A stretch of DNA of 64,000 nt from Granulosicoccus sp964594905. Lineage in GTDB: Bacteria; Pseudomonadota; Gammaproteobacteria; Granulosicoccales; Granulosicoccaceae. Below, piece after piece: positions 34,351 to 43,487 of the stretch (position 1 is its first letter; every line of letters begins with the position of its first letter). The DNA is taken from NCBI GenBank assembly GCA_964594905.1, contig CAZQOI010000002.1, forward strand, positions 57,767 through 121,766. Reading direction: 5' to 3'. The notes under the pieces were generated by a model that was not told where the DNA came from, ran no database searches, and saw nothing but the letters and a program-made list of their open reading frames with translations. Position numbers and translations under genes: made by a program.

Positions 34351-35760
34351 GTGAACCGCATAATCTTGTCTCTTGTCGTGACGCTGTTATTCAGCTTGTC
34401 ATCTGTTGCTATGGCTCGCGAGGGCCTGCCTGATTTCACCTCCCTGGTGAAGAAGAACCACATGGCAGTGGTGAACATCAGCACGCAACAGGGCATTGGA
34501 GAGGACTCTGATTCTGATGGCTCTGATAACCCTGATCTTGAAGATCCAACTTTGGATGACTTGATCAAGCGTTACAACGAACAACAACAACCTAGAAATC
34601 CATTTGAAAGTAATGCCATGGGTTCTGGTTTTATCATCAGTGAGGATGGTTTTATCCTCACGAATAATCATGTAGTCGAGGGCGCTGATAAGGTGTTGGT
34701 TCGCTTACATGATCGCAGACAGTTATCAGCTTCAGTGGTTGGCACTGATCCGCGTTCTGACGTCGCCTTGTTGAAAGTTGACGCAAAGGGTTTGCCGACG
34801 GTCAGTATTGGCAACAGTGATGCGCTCGAGGTTGGTGAGTGGGTGCTTGCCATTGGTTCACCATTTGGCTTTGATTTTTCTGTTACAGCAGGCATTGTCA
34901 GTGCTACTGGACGTGCCTTGCCAAATGAAAGCTATGTCCCTTTTATACAAACCGATGTGGCTATAAACCCTGGTAATTCAGGCGGACCTTTATTCAATCT
35001 CGATGGTGATGTCATTGGCATCAATAGTCAGATCTTCAGTCGTACTGGTAGCTTTATGGGATTGTCATTCGCGATACCCATTGAAATGGCTATGGATGTC
35101 AGCCAACAGCTTCGCTCTAACGGCCGTGTAGCCCGTGGTTGGCTTGGTGTCATTATTCAAGAAGTCACCATGGAGTTAGCGGAGTCTTTACAGATGCCGA
35201 TAGCGCATGGTGCGCTGATAACCAGCATTCTCGATAACGGTCCGGCGTCGCAATCAGAATTGCAAGTGGGAGATGTCATCACCTATTTCGACGGCAAACG
35301 CATTGAGCGTTCTTCATCGCTACCACCGTTGGTCGGTCGGGTACCGGCAAATGCAGATGCAGAGGTGATGGTCATGCGAAATGGCGAGGAGGTTGAGCTT
35401 CTGGTCAATATCGGAGAGCTTCCAGGTGATGAACAAATTCGTCAAAGTATTCGCCCTACCGCTACAGCGCCAACAGAGAATTTGCTGCAATTGACGGTCA
35501 AGCCTCTTACTGAAGAGGATCGAACTGTTGTTGGGGTTGATAAAGGCGGAGTTCTGGTGGATACCGTCGAGCCTGATGGTCCTGCCGATAAGGCCGGCAT
35601 CGTAGCTGGGGATATCATTTCAACGGTGGATAACAAATCCGTCGATTCGCCGAGCGATCTTGCCGAGGTACTGGGCGAACTAGAAGGACGTAAATCGGTT
35701 GCGGTGCTGGTTCACCGAAGCGATGGACCCGTATTTCTAGCGCTCAAGATCGACGAGTAA
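34351..35760 (+). CDS. mucD: Periplasmic serine endoprotease, DegP/MucD type
   Basis: A Do-family protease and chaperone that clears misfolded envelope proteins. The GTG at 34351 is chosen because GAGG lies eight bases upstream and it begins directly at the signal peptide (ILSLVVTLLFSLSSVAMA); the product is 469 residues. The catalytic triad is H107 (TNNHVVEGADKV), D137 (DPRSDVALLKVD) and S210 (INPGNSGGPLFN). Two PDZ domains follow at about 265-345 and 370-460 (GPADKAGIVAGDIISTV). Residues 50-85 form an acidic and Gln-rich loop. Confidence 0.93.
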   Translation: MNRIILSLVVTLLFSLSSVAMAREGLPDFTSLVKKNHMAVVNISTQQGIGEDSDSDGSDNPDLEDPTLDDLIKRYNEQQQPRNPFESNAMGSGFIISEDGFILTNNHVVEGADKVLVRLHDRRQLSASVVGTDPRSDVALLKVDAKGLPTVSIGNSDALEVGEWVLAIGSPFGFDFSVTAGIVSATGRALPNESYVPFIQTDVAINPGNSGGPLFNLDGDVIGINSQIFSRTGSFMGLSFAIPIEMAMDVSQQLRSNGRVARGWLGVIIQEVTMELAESLQMPIAHGALITSILDNGPASQSELQVGDVITYFDGKRIERSSSLPPLVGRVPANADAEVMVMRNGEEVELLVNIGELPGDEQIRQSIRPTATAPTENLLQLTVKPLTEEDRTVVGVDKGGVLVDTVEPDGPADKAGIVAGDIISTVDNKSVDSPSDLAEVLGELEGRKSVAVLVHRSDGPVFLALKIDE

Positions 35761-35767
35761 GCGATTC

Positions 35768-36022
35768 GTGGCACCCTTGCTGACCTTGTATTTTCGCGAG
35801 GGCTGCCATCTTTGTGAAGACATGGAGGGGCAGCTGCACGAGCTTTTGCCTGCGGGCAGTTTTCGACTGAATCGCATCGATATTGATGACAATCCGGAAT
35901 TGCAGCGTATTTACAATGATCAGGTGCCAGTACTGGTTTCTGGCGATCAAGTCCTATCGACGCATTTTCTCGACCTGAAAGCCGTTACAGGCCTTCTTGC
36001 AAGCTACAATACCCCAAGCTAA
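35768..36022 (+). CDS. Glutaredoxin-like protein (DUF836 type)
   Basis: A small 84-residue thioredoxin-fold protein starting at GTG. The redox motif CHLC lies at residues 13-16 (YFREGCHLCEDM), followed by the acidic strand RIDIDDNPEL and the cis-proline segment QVPVLVSGDQVLSTHFLDL. No signal peptide is present, so it should be cytoplasmic. It sits between mucD and lepA with gaps of 7 and 27 bases, so it is probably part of the same transcript; related small thiol proteins are known at this place in other gammaproteobacteria. Its partner is unknown. Confidence 0.8.
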   Translation: MAPLLTLYFREGCHLCEDMEGQLHELLPAGSFRLNRIDIDDNPELQRIYNDQVPVLVSGDQVLSTHFLDLKAVTGLLASYNTPS

Positions 36023-36049
36023 AAAAACCGAAGATACCCATCCCCCGCG

Positions 36050-37846
36050 ATGCAAGAGAACATCCGAAACTTTTCGATCATCGCGCATATTGATCATGGC
36101 AAGTCGACGCTGGCTGATCGCTTCATTCAGGTCTGTGGCGGCTTGAGTGAGCGCGAGATGTCGGCGCAGGTCCTCGACTCCATGGATCTGGAGCAGGAGC
36201 GAGGTATCACGATCAAGGCACAGGCCGTTTCGCTGAACTACACCGCAAAGTCCGGCGAGCTTTATCACTTTAATTTTATCGACACACCTGGCCATGTGGA
36301 TTTTTCCTATGAGGTCTCGCGCTCACTGTCAGCTTGTGAGGGCGCCTTGCTCGTTGTCGATGCCTCGCAAGGTGTTGAAGCTCAAAGTGTTGCCAATTGC
36401 TATACCGCGATTGAGCAAGATCTCGAAGTGGTCCCGGTATTAAACAAGATCGATCTACCCGCCGCTGATCCTGATCGCGTGGTTGACGAAATTGAAGAGA
36501 TTATTGGTATTGATGCGCACGATGCCGTGCACGCCAGTGCCAAGACAGGTGTCGGTATTGTCGAATTGCTTGAGCAAATTGTTGAGCGCATACCACCGCC
36601 AAAGGGTGATAAAAATGCACCAGCAAAGGCTTTGATTGTTGATTCCTGGTTTGACAGCTATGTGGGTGTTGTCACGCTTGTTCGCGTCATCGAGGGCACT
36701 ATTGAACGACGATCGAAAATTCAGATCATGTCAACGGGTCGCACCTTTCAAGCAGACGATGTTGGCGTGTTTACACCAAAGCGGGAAACACGTGATTCTC
36801 TATCAGCTGGGGAGGTTGGTTTTATTATCGCCGGCATCAAGGAAATTGAAGCTGCACGCGTAGGCGACACGATAACCCTGGCGCAAAAGCCTGCAGCGGA
36901 ACCACTGCCAGGCTTTAAGGAAGTTCAGCCGCGAGTTTTCGCTGGGCTGTTTCCTATCGAAAGTGATGACTATGAAGCCTTTCGCGAAGCCTTGTCGAAG
37001 TTACGCCTGAATGATGCGGCTCTGCATTTTGAACCTGAGTCGTCGACCGCACTCGGCTTTGGTTTTCGTTGCGGTTTTCTTGGCATGCTGCATATGGAAA
37101 TCGTTCAGGAGCGTCTGGAAAGAGAGTACAACCTTGACTTGATATCAACGGCGCCCACAGTGGTGTACGAGATTCTCGATACCAAAGGTGATCTCAGTTA
37201 TATCCATAATCCATCAGAACTACCGATGGTCAATGTTATTGAAGAAATACGCGAACCGATCATCGTCGCGAATATTTTGCTTCCGCAAGATTATGTCGGC
37301 GATGTGATCGGCTTATGCGTTGAGAAGCGCGGCGTGCAGAAGAGCATGCAGTATCTTGGGCGCCAGGTTTCGATGACCTATGAAATACCGATGTCTGAAG
37401 TGGTACTCGATTTTTTCGATCGTCTCAAATCAGTCAGTAAAGGTTATGCGTCATTCGACTATGAATTCAAATGTTTCCAGAAGGCAGATCTCGTCAAGGT
37501 CGATATCCTCATCAACGGTGACAAGGTCGATGCGCTGGCGTGTATTGTTCACAAGGATCGATCACAAGCCCGTGGCCGTGAACTTGCCGAGAAGATGAAA
37601 GACATTATTCCACGGCAGATGTTTGAAGTGGCTGTGCAAGCCGCCATTGGTGCCCACATCATCGCTCGCTCTTCCATTAAGGCTCTCAGAAAGAACGTAA
37701 CGGCCAAGTGCTATGGCGGCGATGTTTCCCGAAAACGCAAACTGCTTGAAAAACAGAAGGCCGGTAAGCGCCGGATGAAACAAGTCGGCAAGGTAGAGAT
37801 TCCGCAAGAAGCTTTTCTCGCTGTTTTACAAAGTGACCGAAACTAA
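36050..37846 (+). CDS. lepA: Elongation factor 4 (LepA)
   Basis: LepA is a ribosome-bound GTPase involved in translation and 30S assembly. The 598 residues match the family (599 in E. coli). GTPase motifs are IAHIDHGKSTLADRF, the switch region QERGITIKAQ, DTPGHVDFSYEV and LNKIDLPAADP. The EF-G-like domains follow, and the LepA-specific C-terminal domain ends KQVGKVEIPQEAFLAVLQ. It is directly upstream of lepB, the conserved lepAB arrangement. Confidence 0.97.
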   Translation: MQENIRNFSIIAHIDHGKSTLADRFIQVCGGLSEREMSAQVLDSMDLEQERGITIKAQAVSLNYTAKSGELYHFNFIDTPGHVDFSYEVSRSLSACEGALLVVDASQGVEAQSVANCYTAIEQDLEVVPVLNKIDLPAADPDRVVDEIEEIIGIDAHDAVHASAKTGVGIVELLEQIVERIPPPKGDKNAPAKALIVDSWFDSYVGVVTLVRVIEGTIERRSKIQIMSTGRTFQADDVGVFTPKRETRDSLSAGEVGFIIAGIKEIEAARVGDTITLAQKPAAEPLPGFKEVQPRVFAGLFPIESDDYEAFREALSKLRLNDAALHFEPESSTALGFGFRCGFLGMLHMEIVQERLEREYNLDLISTAPTVVYEILDTKGDLSYIHNPSELPMVNVIEEIREPIIVANILLPQDYVGDVIGLCVEKRGVQKSMQYLGRQVSMTYEIPMSEVVLDFFDRLKSVSKGYASFDYEFKCFQKADLVKVDILINGDKVDALACIVHKDRSQARGRELAEKMKDIIPRQMFEVAVQAAIGAHIIARSSIKALRKNVTAKCYGGDVSRKRKLLEKQKAGKRRMKQVGKVEIPQEAFLAVLQSDRN

Positions 37847-37873
37847 CGTTTCACCTGGACCGAGTCATATTAG

Positions 37874-38668
37874 ATGCCCACTAGTCTTGTCGACAAACTG
37901 AATTTCCCGCTGATTCTGGTTATCGGGACCGCTGTTACGGGTCTTATCTGGCTGATAGACGCGCTGTTCTTTGCGCGCAAAAGAAAAACTGCGCTCAGAA
38001 GTGATACGGCCCAGGTACCCTTGCTCACCGAGTACGCGCAATCGTTCTTTCCGGTACTTCTGATCGTGTTGGTGCTGCGCTCGTTTTTGTTTGAGCCATT
38101 TCGCATCCCCTCAGCATCGATGGTGCCGACTCTGCTGATCGGTGATTTCATTCTGGTCAACAAGTTCAGCTACGGCGTGCGTCTGCCTCTGAGCCACAAA
38201 AAGATCTTCGGCAGCGGTGCGCCAGAGCGCGGCGATGTGGCTGTATTTCGATATCCTCGCAATCCAAAACTCGATTACATCAAGCGAGTTGTTGGGCTTC
38301 CTGGCGACACCATCACATTTCAAGGTGTAAACCTTACCGTGAATGGCGTCCCCGTCAACCTTTCCGGTGCAACCCCTTACTCCTATCTCGATGTGGACGA
38401 TAGAACAGTCAGTGGTGATCGGACTCAAGCGGCGCTTGGTGATGTGAACCATGACATTCTGGTTTCTTACCGTGGTTCAGGCCAAGCAGAGACAGTAACA
38501 GTTCCAGAAGGTCATTATTTTATGGTCGGTGATAACCGCAACCACAGTAATGACAGCCGATTCTGGGGATTTGTACCTGAGGCGAACCTGGTGGGTAAAG
38601 CAACATACATCTGGATGCACTGGCGAGGTGGCGTCCAATGGAACCGACTTGGGGATAGTATTCAATGA
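37874..38668 (+). CDS. lepB: Signal peptidase I
   Basis: LepB cleaves signal peptides of exported proteins at the outer face of the inner membrane. The 264-residue protein has two N-terminal spans (about residues 12-34 and 57-75). The catalytic serine is S82 in RIPSASMVPTLLIGDFI and the general base is K137 in LDYIKRVVGLPGD. The conserved box E motif is GDNRNHSNDSRFWGFVP. The last four bases overlap the next gene. Confidence 0.96.
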   Translation: MPTSLVDKLNFPLILVIGTAVTGLIWLIDALFFARKRKTALRSDTAQVPLLTEYAQSFFPVLLIVLVLRSFLFEPFRIPSASMVPTLLIGDFILVNKFSYGVRLPLSHKKIFGSGAPERGDVAVFRYPRNPKLDYIKRVVGLPGDTITFQGVNLTVNGVPVNLSGATPYSYLDVDDRTVSGDRTQAALGDVNHDILVSYRGSGQAETVTVPEGHYFMVGDNRNHSNDSRFWGFVPEANLVGKATYIWMHWRGGVQWNRLGDSIQ

Positions 38669-39075
38669 GCACATCGTTTCGTCATAACAATATCGCGAAA
38701 GCCGGAACTCGTAGCCGTCAAAAAGGTATGTCTATTGGTGTGATGTTAGTCATCATGGGCGTGTCTGTCTTTATTGGGCTGTTTGCCTTCAAGGTTGGTC
38801 CAAATTACTTCGAGAACTGGACTGTGCAAAAGATAGCGTCGGATGCAGCAACCAATTCTGAACTGATGAAAACTAAATCCAAGGCCAAGATTTACTCTCA
38901 CTTGAACGGCGCATTCCGCACCAACAGTTTGTGGGATCTCAAGCCTGAAGATACTATCGAGTTGGTTAAAGACGGTAATCGCGGTTGGAATGTACACGTC
39001 AAGTACGAGAAGCGCGATAATCTGTTCTCGAATATTTACGTTGTCACGGCGTTCGATAATATCGCTGGCGAATAG
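38665..39075 (+). CDS. DUF4845 domain-containing membrane protein
   Basis: A 136-residue protein of the DUF4845 family, regularly found between lepB and rnc in proteobacteria. A basic N-terminus (RSRQKGMSIG) precedes one membrane span (VMLVIMGVSVFIGLFAFKVG), giving a type IV pilin-like beginning. The remainder is soluble (NYFENWTVQKI ... NVHVKYEKRDNLFSNIYVVTAF). It overlaps lepB by four bases. The function is unknown. Confidence 0.82.
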   Translation: MSTSFRHNNIAKAGTRSRQKGMSIGVMLVIMGVSVFIGLFAFKVGPNYFENWTVQKIASDAATNSELMKTKSKAKIYSHLNGAFRTNSLWDLKPEDTIELVKDGNRGWNVHVKYEKRDNLFSNIYVVTAFDNIAGE

Positions 39076-39154
39076 CTCGCTGAAAGCCTGCAGATGGTTC
39101 GTTAATCGCTCGCGAGCAGCCTGCTGATAGCACGTAGATTCCCATAAGATGTGC

Positions 39155-39173
39155 CGGCACTGGTAAAGTGCCG
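39155..39173 (+). promoter_or_regulatory. Hairpin directly before the rnc start codon
   Basis: CGGCACT and AGTGCCG form a perfect seven-base-pair stem with loop GGTAA, ending two bases before the rnc ATG at 39176. It would cover the ribosome binding region. In E. coli RNase III cleaves a stem-loop in its own leader; here a similar role is only inferred. Confidence 0.55.
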
Positions 39174-39175
39174 AC

Positions 39176-39907
39176 ATGTCTCGTTCTCGCTCCCCGAAAA
39201 AATCTGTCACGCCATCGGCACATGTTTATCTGCCGGTCGCTCAGTTACTTGATGCGCTGAACCTGACGACGAGCAATGAGGCGCTCTACCTCGAAGCCCT
39301 GACTCACCGCTCAAGTGGGCACCCACACTATGAGCGCCTTGAATTTCTTGGCGACAGTTTTCTCAACTTTGTCATAGCGCGCGAACTGTTCGAGCGGCAT
39401 CCAGATGAAGATGAAGGCGCTTTGAGTCGACTCCGGGCAAGCCTAGTCAGAGAAAGTACGCTCGCTGAAATCGCTCTCGAATTGAAGTTAGGCGACTATA
39501 TGCGCCTGGGTTCTGGTGAGCTGAAAAGTGGTGGCTTCAATCGCGCTTCAATACTTGCAGATATCGTTGAATCATTGATTGGTGCGACCTTTCTCGATTC
39601 AGGTTTTGACATCACTCGCGAGCTAGTGCTGTCACTGTACGGGGATCGCGTACATACCTTGCCACCGTCATCCGAGCTTAAAGATCCGAAAACACGGTTA
39701 CAGGAATTCCTGCAAGGGCGTGCACTGCCCAGACCTGATTACACGGTAACTGAGACCACAGGCAAATCGCACGAACTTAAATTTACTGTGCGCTGTGATA
39801 TCCCGTCGCACGATGTATCAGTGGTGGCAACAGACTCTAGCCGCCGTAAGGCTGAGCAAGCGGCCGCTGCTGATATTCTTGAAAACTTAGAGACGTTGTT
39901 ACCATGA
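39176..39907 (+). CDS. rnc: Ribonuclease III
   Basis: RNase III cuts double-stranded RNA, including the rRNA precursor stems. The 243-residue protein has the signature ERLEFLGDSFLNFVIA near residue 60, where most enzymes have GDSIL or GDSVL, and the second metal-binding motif LADIVESLIGATFLDSG. The C-terminal double-stranded RNA-binding domain begins at DPKTRLQEFLQGRALPRPDY and ends with SRRKAEQAAAADILENL. An N-terminal extension of about 15 residues is present. It overlaps era by four bases, as in many relatives. Confidence 0.96.
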   Translation: MSRSRSPKKSVTPSAHVYLPVAQLLDALNLTTSNEALYLEALTHRSSGHPHYERLEFLGDSFLNFVIARELFERHPDEDEGALSRLRASLVRESTLAEIALELKLGDYMRLGSGELKSGGFNRASILADIVESLIGATFLDSGFDITRELVLSLYGDRVHTLPPSSELKDPKTRLQEFLQGRALPRPDYTVTETTGKSHELKFTVRCDIPSHDVSVVATDSSRRKAEQAAAADILENLETLLP

Positions 39908-40791
39908 CTTATTGTGGTGTTGTTTCAATTGCTGGCCGACCCAATGTGGGTAAATCGACCTTGATGAATCGACTGATTGGTCAAAAGCTCAGCATCACTG
40001 CGCACAAGCCACAAACAACCCGCCACAGTATTCTGGGTATTAGCACCGCCGATGACTCGCAAATTATTTATGTTGATACACCCGGCATACATGTAAACGG
40101 AAAACAGAAACTTAATCAGGTTCTGAACCGTACTGCATCCAATGCCCTGTACGATGTCAATGTCATTGTGTTGATGTTGCAGGCAATGGTCTGGAACGAA
40201 GATGATCAACGAGCCTATGAAATGGTGGTGAATGCTGGCGTACCCTTTGTTATCGCAGTCAACAAAATAGATACGGTTCCAAAAAAAGAAGATCTCCTGC
40301 CATTTCTGCACAAACTTCCCCAGCACGAGCGATTGGTGGAGGTTGTGCTTATTTCAGCGCGCAAAGGCGCGGGTGTTGATGCTCTGGTGGAGGGCGTCAA
40401 AAAATTTATTCCTGAAGCACCGTGGCAGTTCGATGAAGATGAACTGACCGATCGATCGTCGCGATTTCTGGCCTCAGAAGCAGTACGTGAACCGTTAACA
40501 CGTTTATTGTCAAAAGAGTTGCCGTATGCACTGAGTGTTGAAATTGAACAATTTGAACACACGCCAGAATTACTGCGTATTGGGGCGGTTATCTGGGTCG
40601 ACAAGAACAGTCAAAAGGGAATTGTTATCGGTAAGGGCGGGCAACGCTTGAAAGAGGTCGGGCAACGTGCTCGCACATCGATGGAATCACTCTTTGAAAC
40701 CAAGGTTTATCTGCAGCTGTGGGTACGCGTCAAGGAAGGATGGGCGGACGATGATCGGGCCTTGCGATCGTTAGGCTATGAAAACCCGTGA
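39904..40791 (+). CDS. era: GTPase Era
   Basis: Era binds the 3' end of 16S rRNA and assists 30S maturation. The 295-residue protein has G1 GRPNVGKSTLMNRL, the switch motif KPQTTRHSILGI, G3 VDTPGIH, G4 NKIDTVPKK and SARKGAG. A C-terminal KH domain contains KNSQKGIVIGKGGQRLKEVG. It overlaps rnc and recO by four bases on each side, giving tight translational coupling in rnc-era-recO. Confidence 0.97.
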   Translation: MTYCGVVSIAGRPNVGKSTLMNRLIGQKLSITAHKPQTTRHSILGISTADDSQIIYVDTPGIHVNGKQKLNQVLNRTASNALYDVNVIVLMLQAMVWNEDDQRAYEMVVNAGVPFVIAVNKIDTVPKKEDLLPFLHKLPQHERLVEVVLISARKGAGVDALVEGVKKFIPEAPWQFDEDELTDRSSRFLASEAVREPLTRLLSKELPYALSVEIEQFEHTPELLRIGAVIWVDKNSQKGIVIGKGGQRLKEVGQRARTSMESLFETKVYLQLWVRVKEGWADDDRALRSLGYENP

Positions 40792-41591
40792 GTAGTGCTG
40801 AGGGCGCTGGCACCGTTTTACAAGCAGCTTATGTTCTGCACTACACGCCGTTTCGCGATACGAGCTTCATTGTCGATAGCTTTACCCTGGAGCAAGGCCG
40901 TGTTGGTTTGGTAGCACGTGGTGCGCGTAGTGCAAAGTCACGCACTCGCGCCTTGTATCAGCCTTTTCGTCCTTTGTTACTCACCTGGGTAGCAGGCCAG
41001 GGTGATCTACACACATTGACCGGTATAGAGGAAAGTGGGCCAGCACTGGACATGAGCAACAGCGCACTGGCCTGTGGTTACTACATTAATGAATTGGTAT
41101 TAAGGCTGGTGGGTAAGTCGCAACCTATGCCTGAACTCTTTGCACATTATTCGCTGGCGCTATCGAATCTTGCGGCATCGGGGGCCGATCAGGGCGTAAC
41201 TGCTGAGATCGAAGCTGTGCTACGTGGGTTTGAATTACAGCTACTGGATGCATTGGGGTTGCTGCCTGATTTCACACGATGCGGCGACGGTAGCGGTGTT
41301 GATGCTGAGCAGTCTTATCAGTACTTTCCTGAAAATGCCTTAACGATTCCTGTTTCTGGTGGCGCAACACCTGACACCCATCCAGATGGCGTAACACCTG
41401 ATAAGGGTATTCGCGTGAGTGGCGCAACCTTGCTGGCCTTGGCGCAACTTGATTTCAGCGACACCACGACACTGAGCGAAGCGAAGCCAATGATGCGTCA
41501 TGTGCTTCGCACTCACCTTGGTGATCGGCCACTACGAAGCCGCGAGATGTTCGATGCCTTGGTACGTCCGGATCGCCAGCTGGAAAGTTGA
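40788..41591 (+). CDS. recO: DNA repair protein RecO
   Basis: RecO works with RecR to displace SSB and load RecA. The 267 residues start at a GTG that overlaps the era stop. The N-terminal OB fold is visible (AAYVLHYTPFRDTSFIVDSFTLEQGRVG in outline) with the conserved ARGARSAKSRTRALYQPFRPL. The C-terminal helical part includes LRGFELQLLDALGLLPDF and RHVLRTHLGDRPLRSREMF. No clear zinc cysteine set is present, as in other gammaproteobacterial RecO proteins. Confidence 0.94.
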   Translation: MSSAEGAGTVLQAAYVLHYTPFRDTSFIVDSFTLEQGRVGLVARGARSAKSRTRALYQPFRPLLLTWVAGQGDLHTLTGIEESGPALDMSNSALACGYYINELVLRLVGKSQPMPELFAHYSLALSNLAASGADQGVTAEIEAVLRGFELQLLDALGLLPDFTRCGDGSGVDAEQSYQYFPENALTIPVSGGATPDTHPDGVTPDKGIRVSGATLLALAQLDFSDTTTLSEAKPMMRHVLRTHLGDRPLRSREMFDALVRPDRQLES

Positions 41592-42448
41592 TGCTTGACA
41601 ATCTCTATGCCCTGACAGAAGACGCATTACTGACCTCTGATCCTGTCAACAAGGCTGACAAGTCAATTGAGTTGTACAACGATTGGTTGAGTTTGTCACC
41701 GACGCAACGCACTGAAGCAGTTGCAATCGGTCATGATGAAAGGATACTTGCGTTGGATGAACCTGGTCGCCCGGATCAACCTGCATTGGTTGATGCCAAA
41801 GACCTCCCACGTCGAGGTTTGGGTTCTCTACAAGGCCGTATTGCCTTGTTGCATTCATTGGCTCACATTGAATTCAATGCGATCAACCTCGCGCTTGATG
41901 CCGTCTATCGTTTTCGTGGTTTGCCACATGACTACATCACTGAGTGGTTGCGTGTTGCCTCTGATGAGGGGCAGCACTATATGTTGTTGCATGAGCGCTT
42001 GAAGTCGCTTGATAGTTACTATGGCGCGATGCCTGCACACGACGGGCTATGGGATATGGCAAGACGCACGGCTCACGATGTATTGGTGCGCATGGCATTA
42101 GTGCCGCGTATTCTTGAAGCGCGAGGCCTGGATGTTGCGCCACCCATGATCGAGAAACTAAAGCACCAATCTGATCTTGATAGCGCTGCCATACTTGAGC
42201 GAATCTACCTCGATGAAATCACCCATGTTGAAGTGGGTAATCGATGGTTTCGTCATGTGTGTACCGAGCGTAAGCTCGATGGCGTCGCCGTATTTCGTGA
42301 TTTATTACAAGGGCCAAATAGTGGCTACCTCAGAAGCCCGTTTAACGATGACGCACGATTACAGGCGGGTTTTGAACCCGAGGAGCTGGCTTTGATTCGC
42401 ACAATGGAGAGCGAATACAAGCAAGCTCAGCAAGAGTCAAGTCTCTGA
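41591..42448 (+). CDS. DUF455 family ferritin-like protein
   Basis: A 285-residue protein of the DUF455 family, distantly related to ferritin-like di-iron proteins. Possible metal residues lie in helices such as LLHSLAHIEFNAINLALDAVYRF (outline), the segment ASDEGQHYMLLHERL, and ERIYLDEITHVEVGNRWF, giving several E and E-x-x-H patterns. The ATG at 41591 shares one base with the recO stop (TGATG), so it is translationally coupled. Its biochemical role is unknown. In many gammaproteobacteria pdxJ occupies this place after recO. Confidence 0.85.
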   Translation: MLDNLYALTEDALLTSDPVNKADKSIELYNDWLSLSPTQRTEAVAIGHDERILALDEPGRPDQPALVDAKDLPRRGLGSLQGRIALLHSLAHIEFNAINLALDAVYRFRGLPHDYITEWLRVASDEGQHYMLLHERLKSLDSYYGAMPAHDGLWDMARRTAHDVLVRMALVPRILEARGLDVAPPMIEKLKHQSDLDSAAILERIYLDEITHVEVGNRWFRHVCTERKLDGVAVFRDLLQGPNSGYLRSPFNDDARLQAGFEPEELALIRTMESEYKQAQQESSL

Positions 42449-42500
42449 TAGGATTGATGACCGCCTTAGTTAAGTAATCAGTAGGTAAGTGTGCCAGTAT

Positions 42501-43451
42501 TTACGAAGCTCTTACATCTCTGCTGTCACGAACGCTATCGAATTCCACATCGTATGTCGTAAGCCAGTGCTTTAGCATTGTGGCCTGATCGCTGAGTATT
42601 CGAGATGCTGAAGACTGAATTGAATAACCGTAGCCATCCAGATATTCGTCAAAGAGTTTTATCAGCGAACCATTTTCGATTTCAGTGTTCATCAGGCCAT
42701 CGGCAAGAAGAATACCTTGTCCATCTATTGCGGCTTGTGCGCGCACATTAGCATCGCTGATGATACGTCTTGGGTTAAGTAATGCCGAGCCCGGCTGCGC
42801 CACTGAGTACCACTCGTTCCATAAATCCAGGTGCCGGTCTTCACAGAGCAGCTGCACCGAGCCCAGTGGGCCATCTGCGAGTGCGCTTATGTCAAGTGGC
42901 GCTGTCAAACCGATACCAAGGCTTTGCATGAGCTTAGGGGCTGCGACTGGAAATAGCTGTGTGGGGTTTTGATTGAACTGCCCCTGATCCGCCTCACCGT
43001 CGCAGCGGCTCCAGCGAATAGCGATATCAACATCGGCCAGTTTGAAATCGGTCGCGTTAACTGAATGCAGTAATCTCACAACAATATCTGGATGCCGCTC
43101 AATAAATTCACTGATTCGAGGTGATAGCCAACGAGCTGCCACGTAGGTTGAAATAGCGATGGTGACGCCGGTCTGACGATTCTCGCCATGAAGAAGTTGT
43201 AGCGATTCATCAAGCTCGTTAAACAGTTGTTTCGTGGTTTGCAGTAGGGCTTGGCCTGCATCGGTCAAATACACCTGACGCACTGCCCGCCTGAATAGCG
43301 TGCACTGTATATGCTCCTCCAGCTTTCTAATCTGATAACTGATTGCCCCCTTGCTCAGGCACAGTTCTTCTGCTGCCAGGCTAAAGCTCATGTGGCGGGC
43401 CGCGGATTCAAAGGCTTTCAAGCTGTCGAGCGGCGGTAAATGATGCTTCAC
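42501..43451 (-). CDS. LysR-family transcription regulator, GcvA-like
   Basis: A 316-residue LysR regulator. The N-terminal winged helix (LPPLDSLKAFESAARHMSFSL, then ELCLSKGAISYQIRKLEEHIQ) is closest in pattern to GcvA-type regulators. The effector domain follows (TVAISTYVAARWLSPRI, with VDIAIRWSR typical of the GcvA subgroup). It is divergent from the FAD/GcvT oxidoreductase gene, and the 113 bases between contain two T-N11-A palindromes. By the usual LysR arrangement it probably controls that gene and itself, with an N-methylated glycine or a related compound as possible effector. Confidence 0.9.
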   Translation of the reverse strand: MKHHLPPLDSLKAFESAARHMSFSLAAEELCLSKGAISYQIRKLEEHIQCTLFRRAVRQVYLTDAGQALLQTTKQLFNELDESLQLLHGENRQTGVTIAISTYVAARWLSPRISEFIERHPDIVVRLLHSVNATDFKLADVDIAIRWSRCDGEADQGQFNQNPTQLFPVAAPKLMQSLGIGLTAPLDISALADGPLGSVQLLCEDRHLDLWNEWYSVAQPGSALLNPRRIISDANVRAQAAIDGQGILLADGLMNTEIENGSLIKLFDEYLDGYGYSIQSSASRILSDQATMLKHWLTTYDVEFDSVRDSRDVRAS

Positions 43452-43463
43452 GGTCTTTACTAC

Positions 43464-43482
43464 GGTTTAATATTTTTAAACC
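43464..43482. promoter_or_regulatory. Palindromic LysR-type operator, site 1
   Basis: GGTTTAA-TATTT-TTAAACC is a perfect seven-base inverted repeat containing a centred T-N11-A, the LysR recognition pattern. It lies just upstream of the LysR gene start and about 90 bases before the divergent oxidoreductase. Confidence 0.65.
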
Positions 43483-43487
43483 ATATA

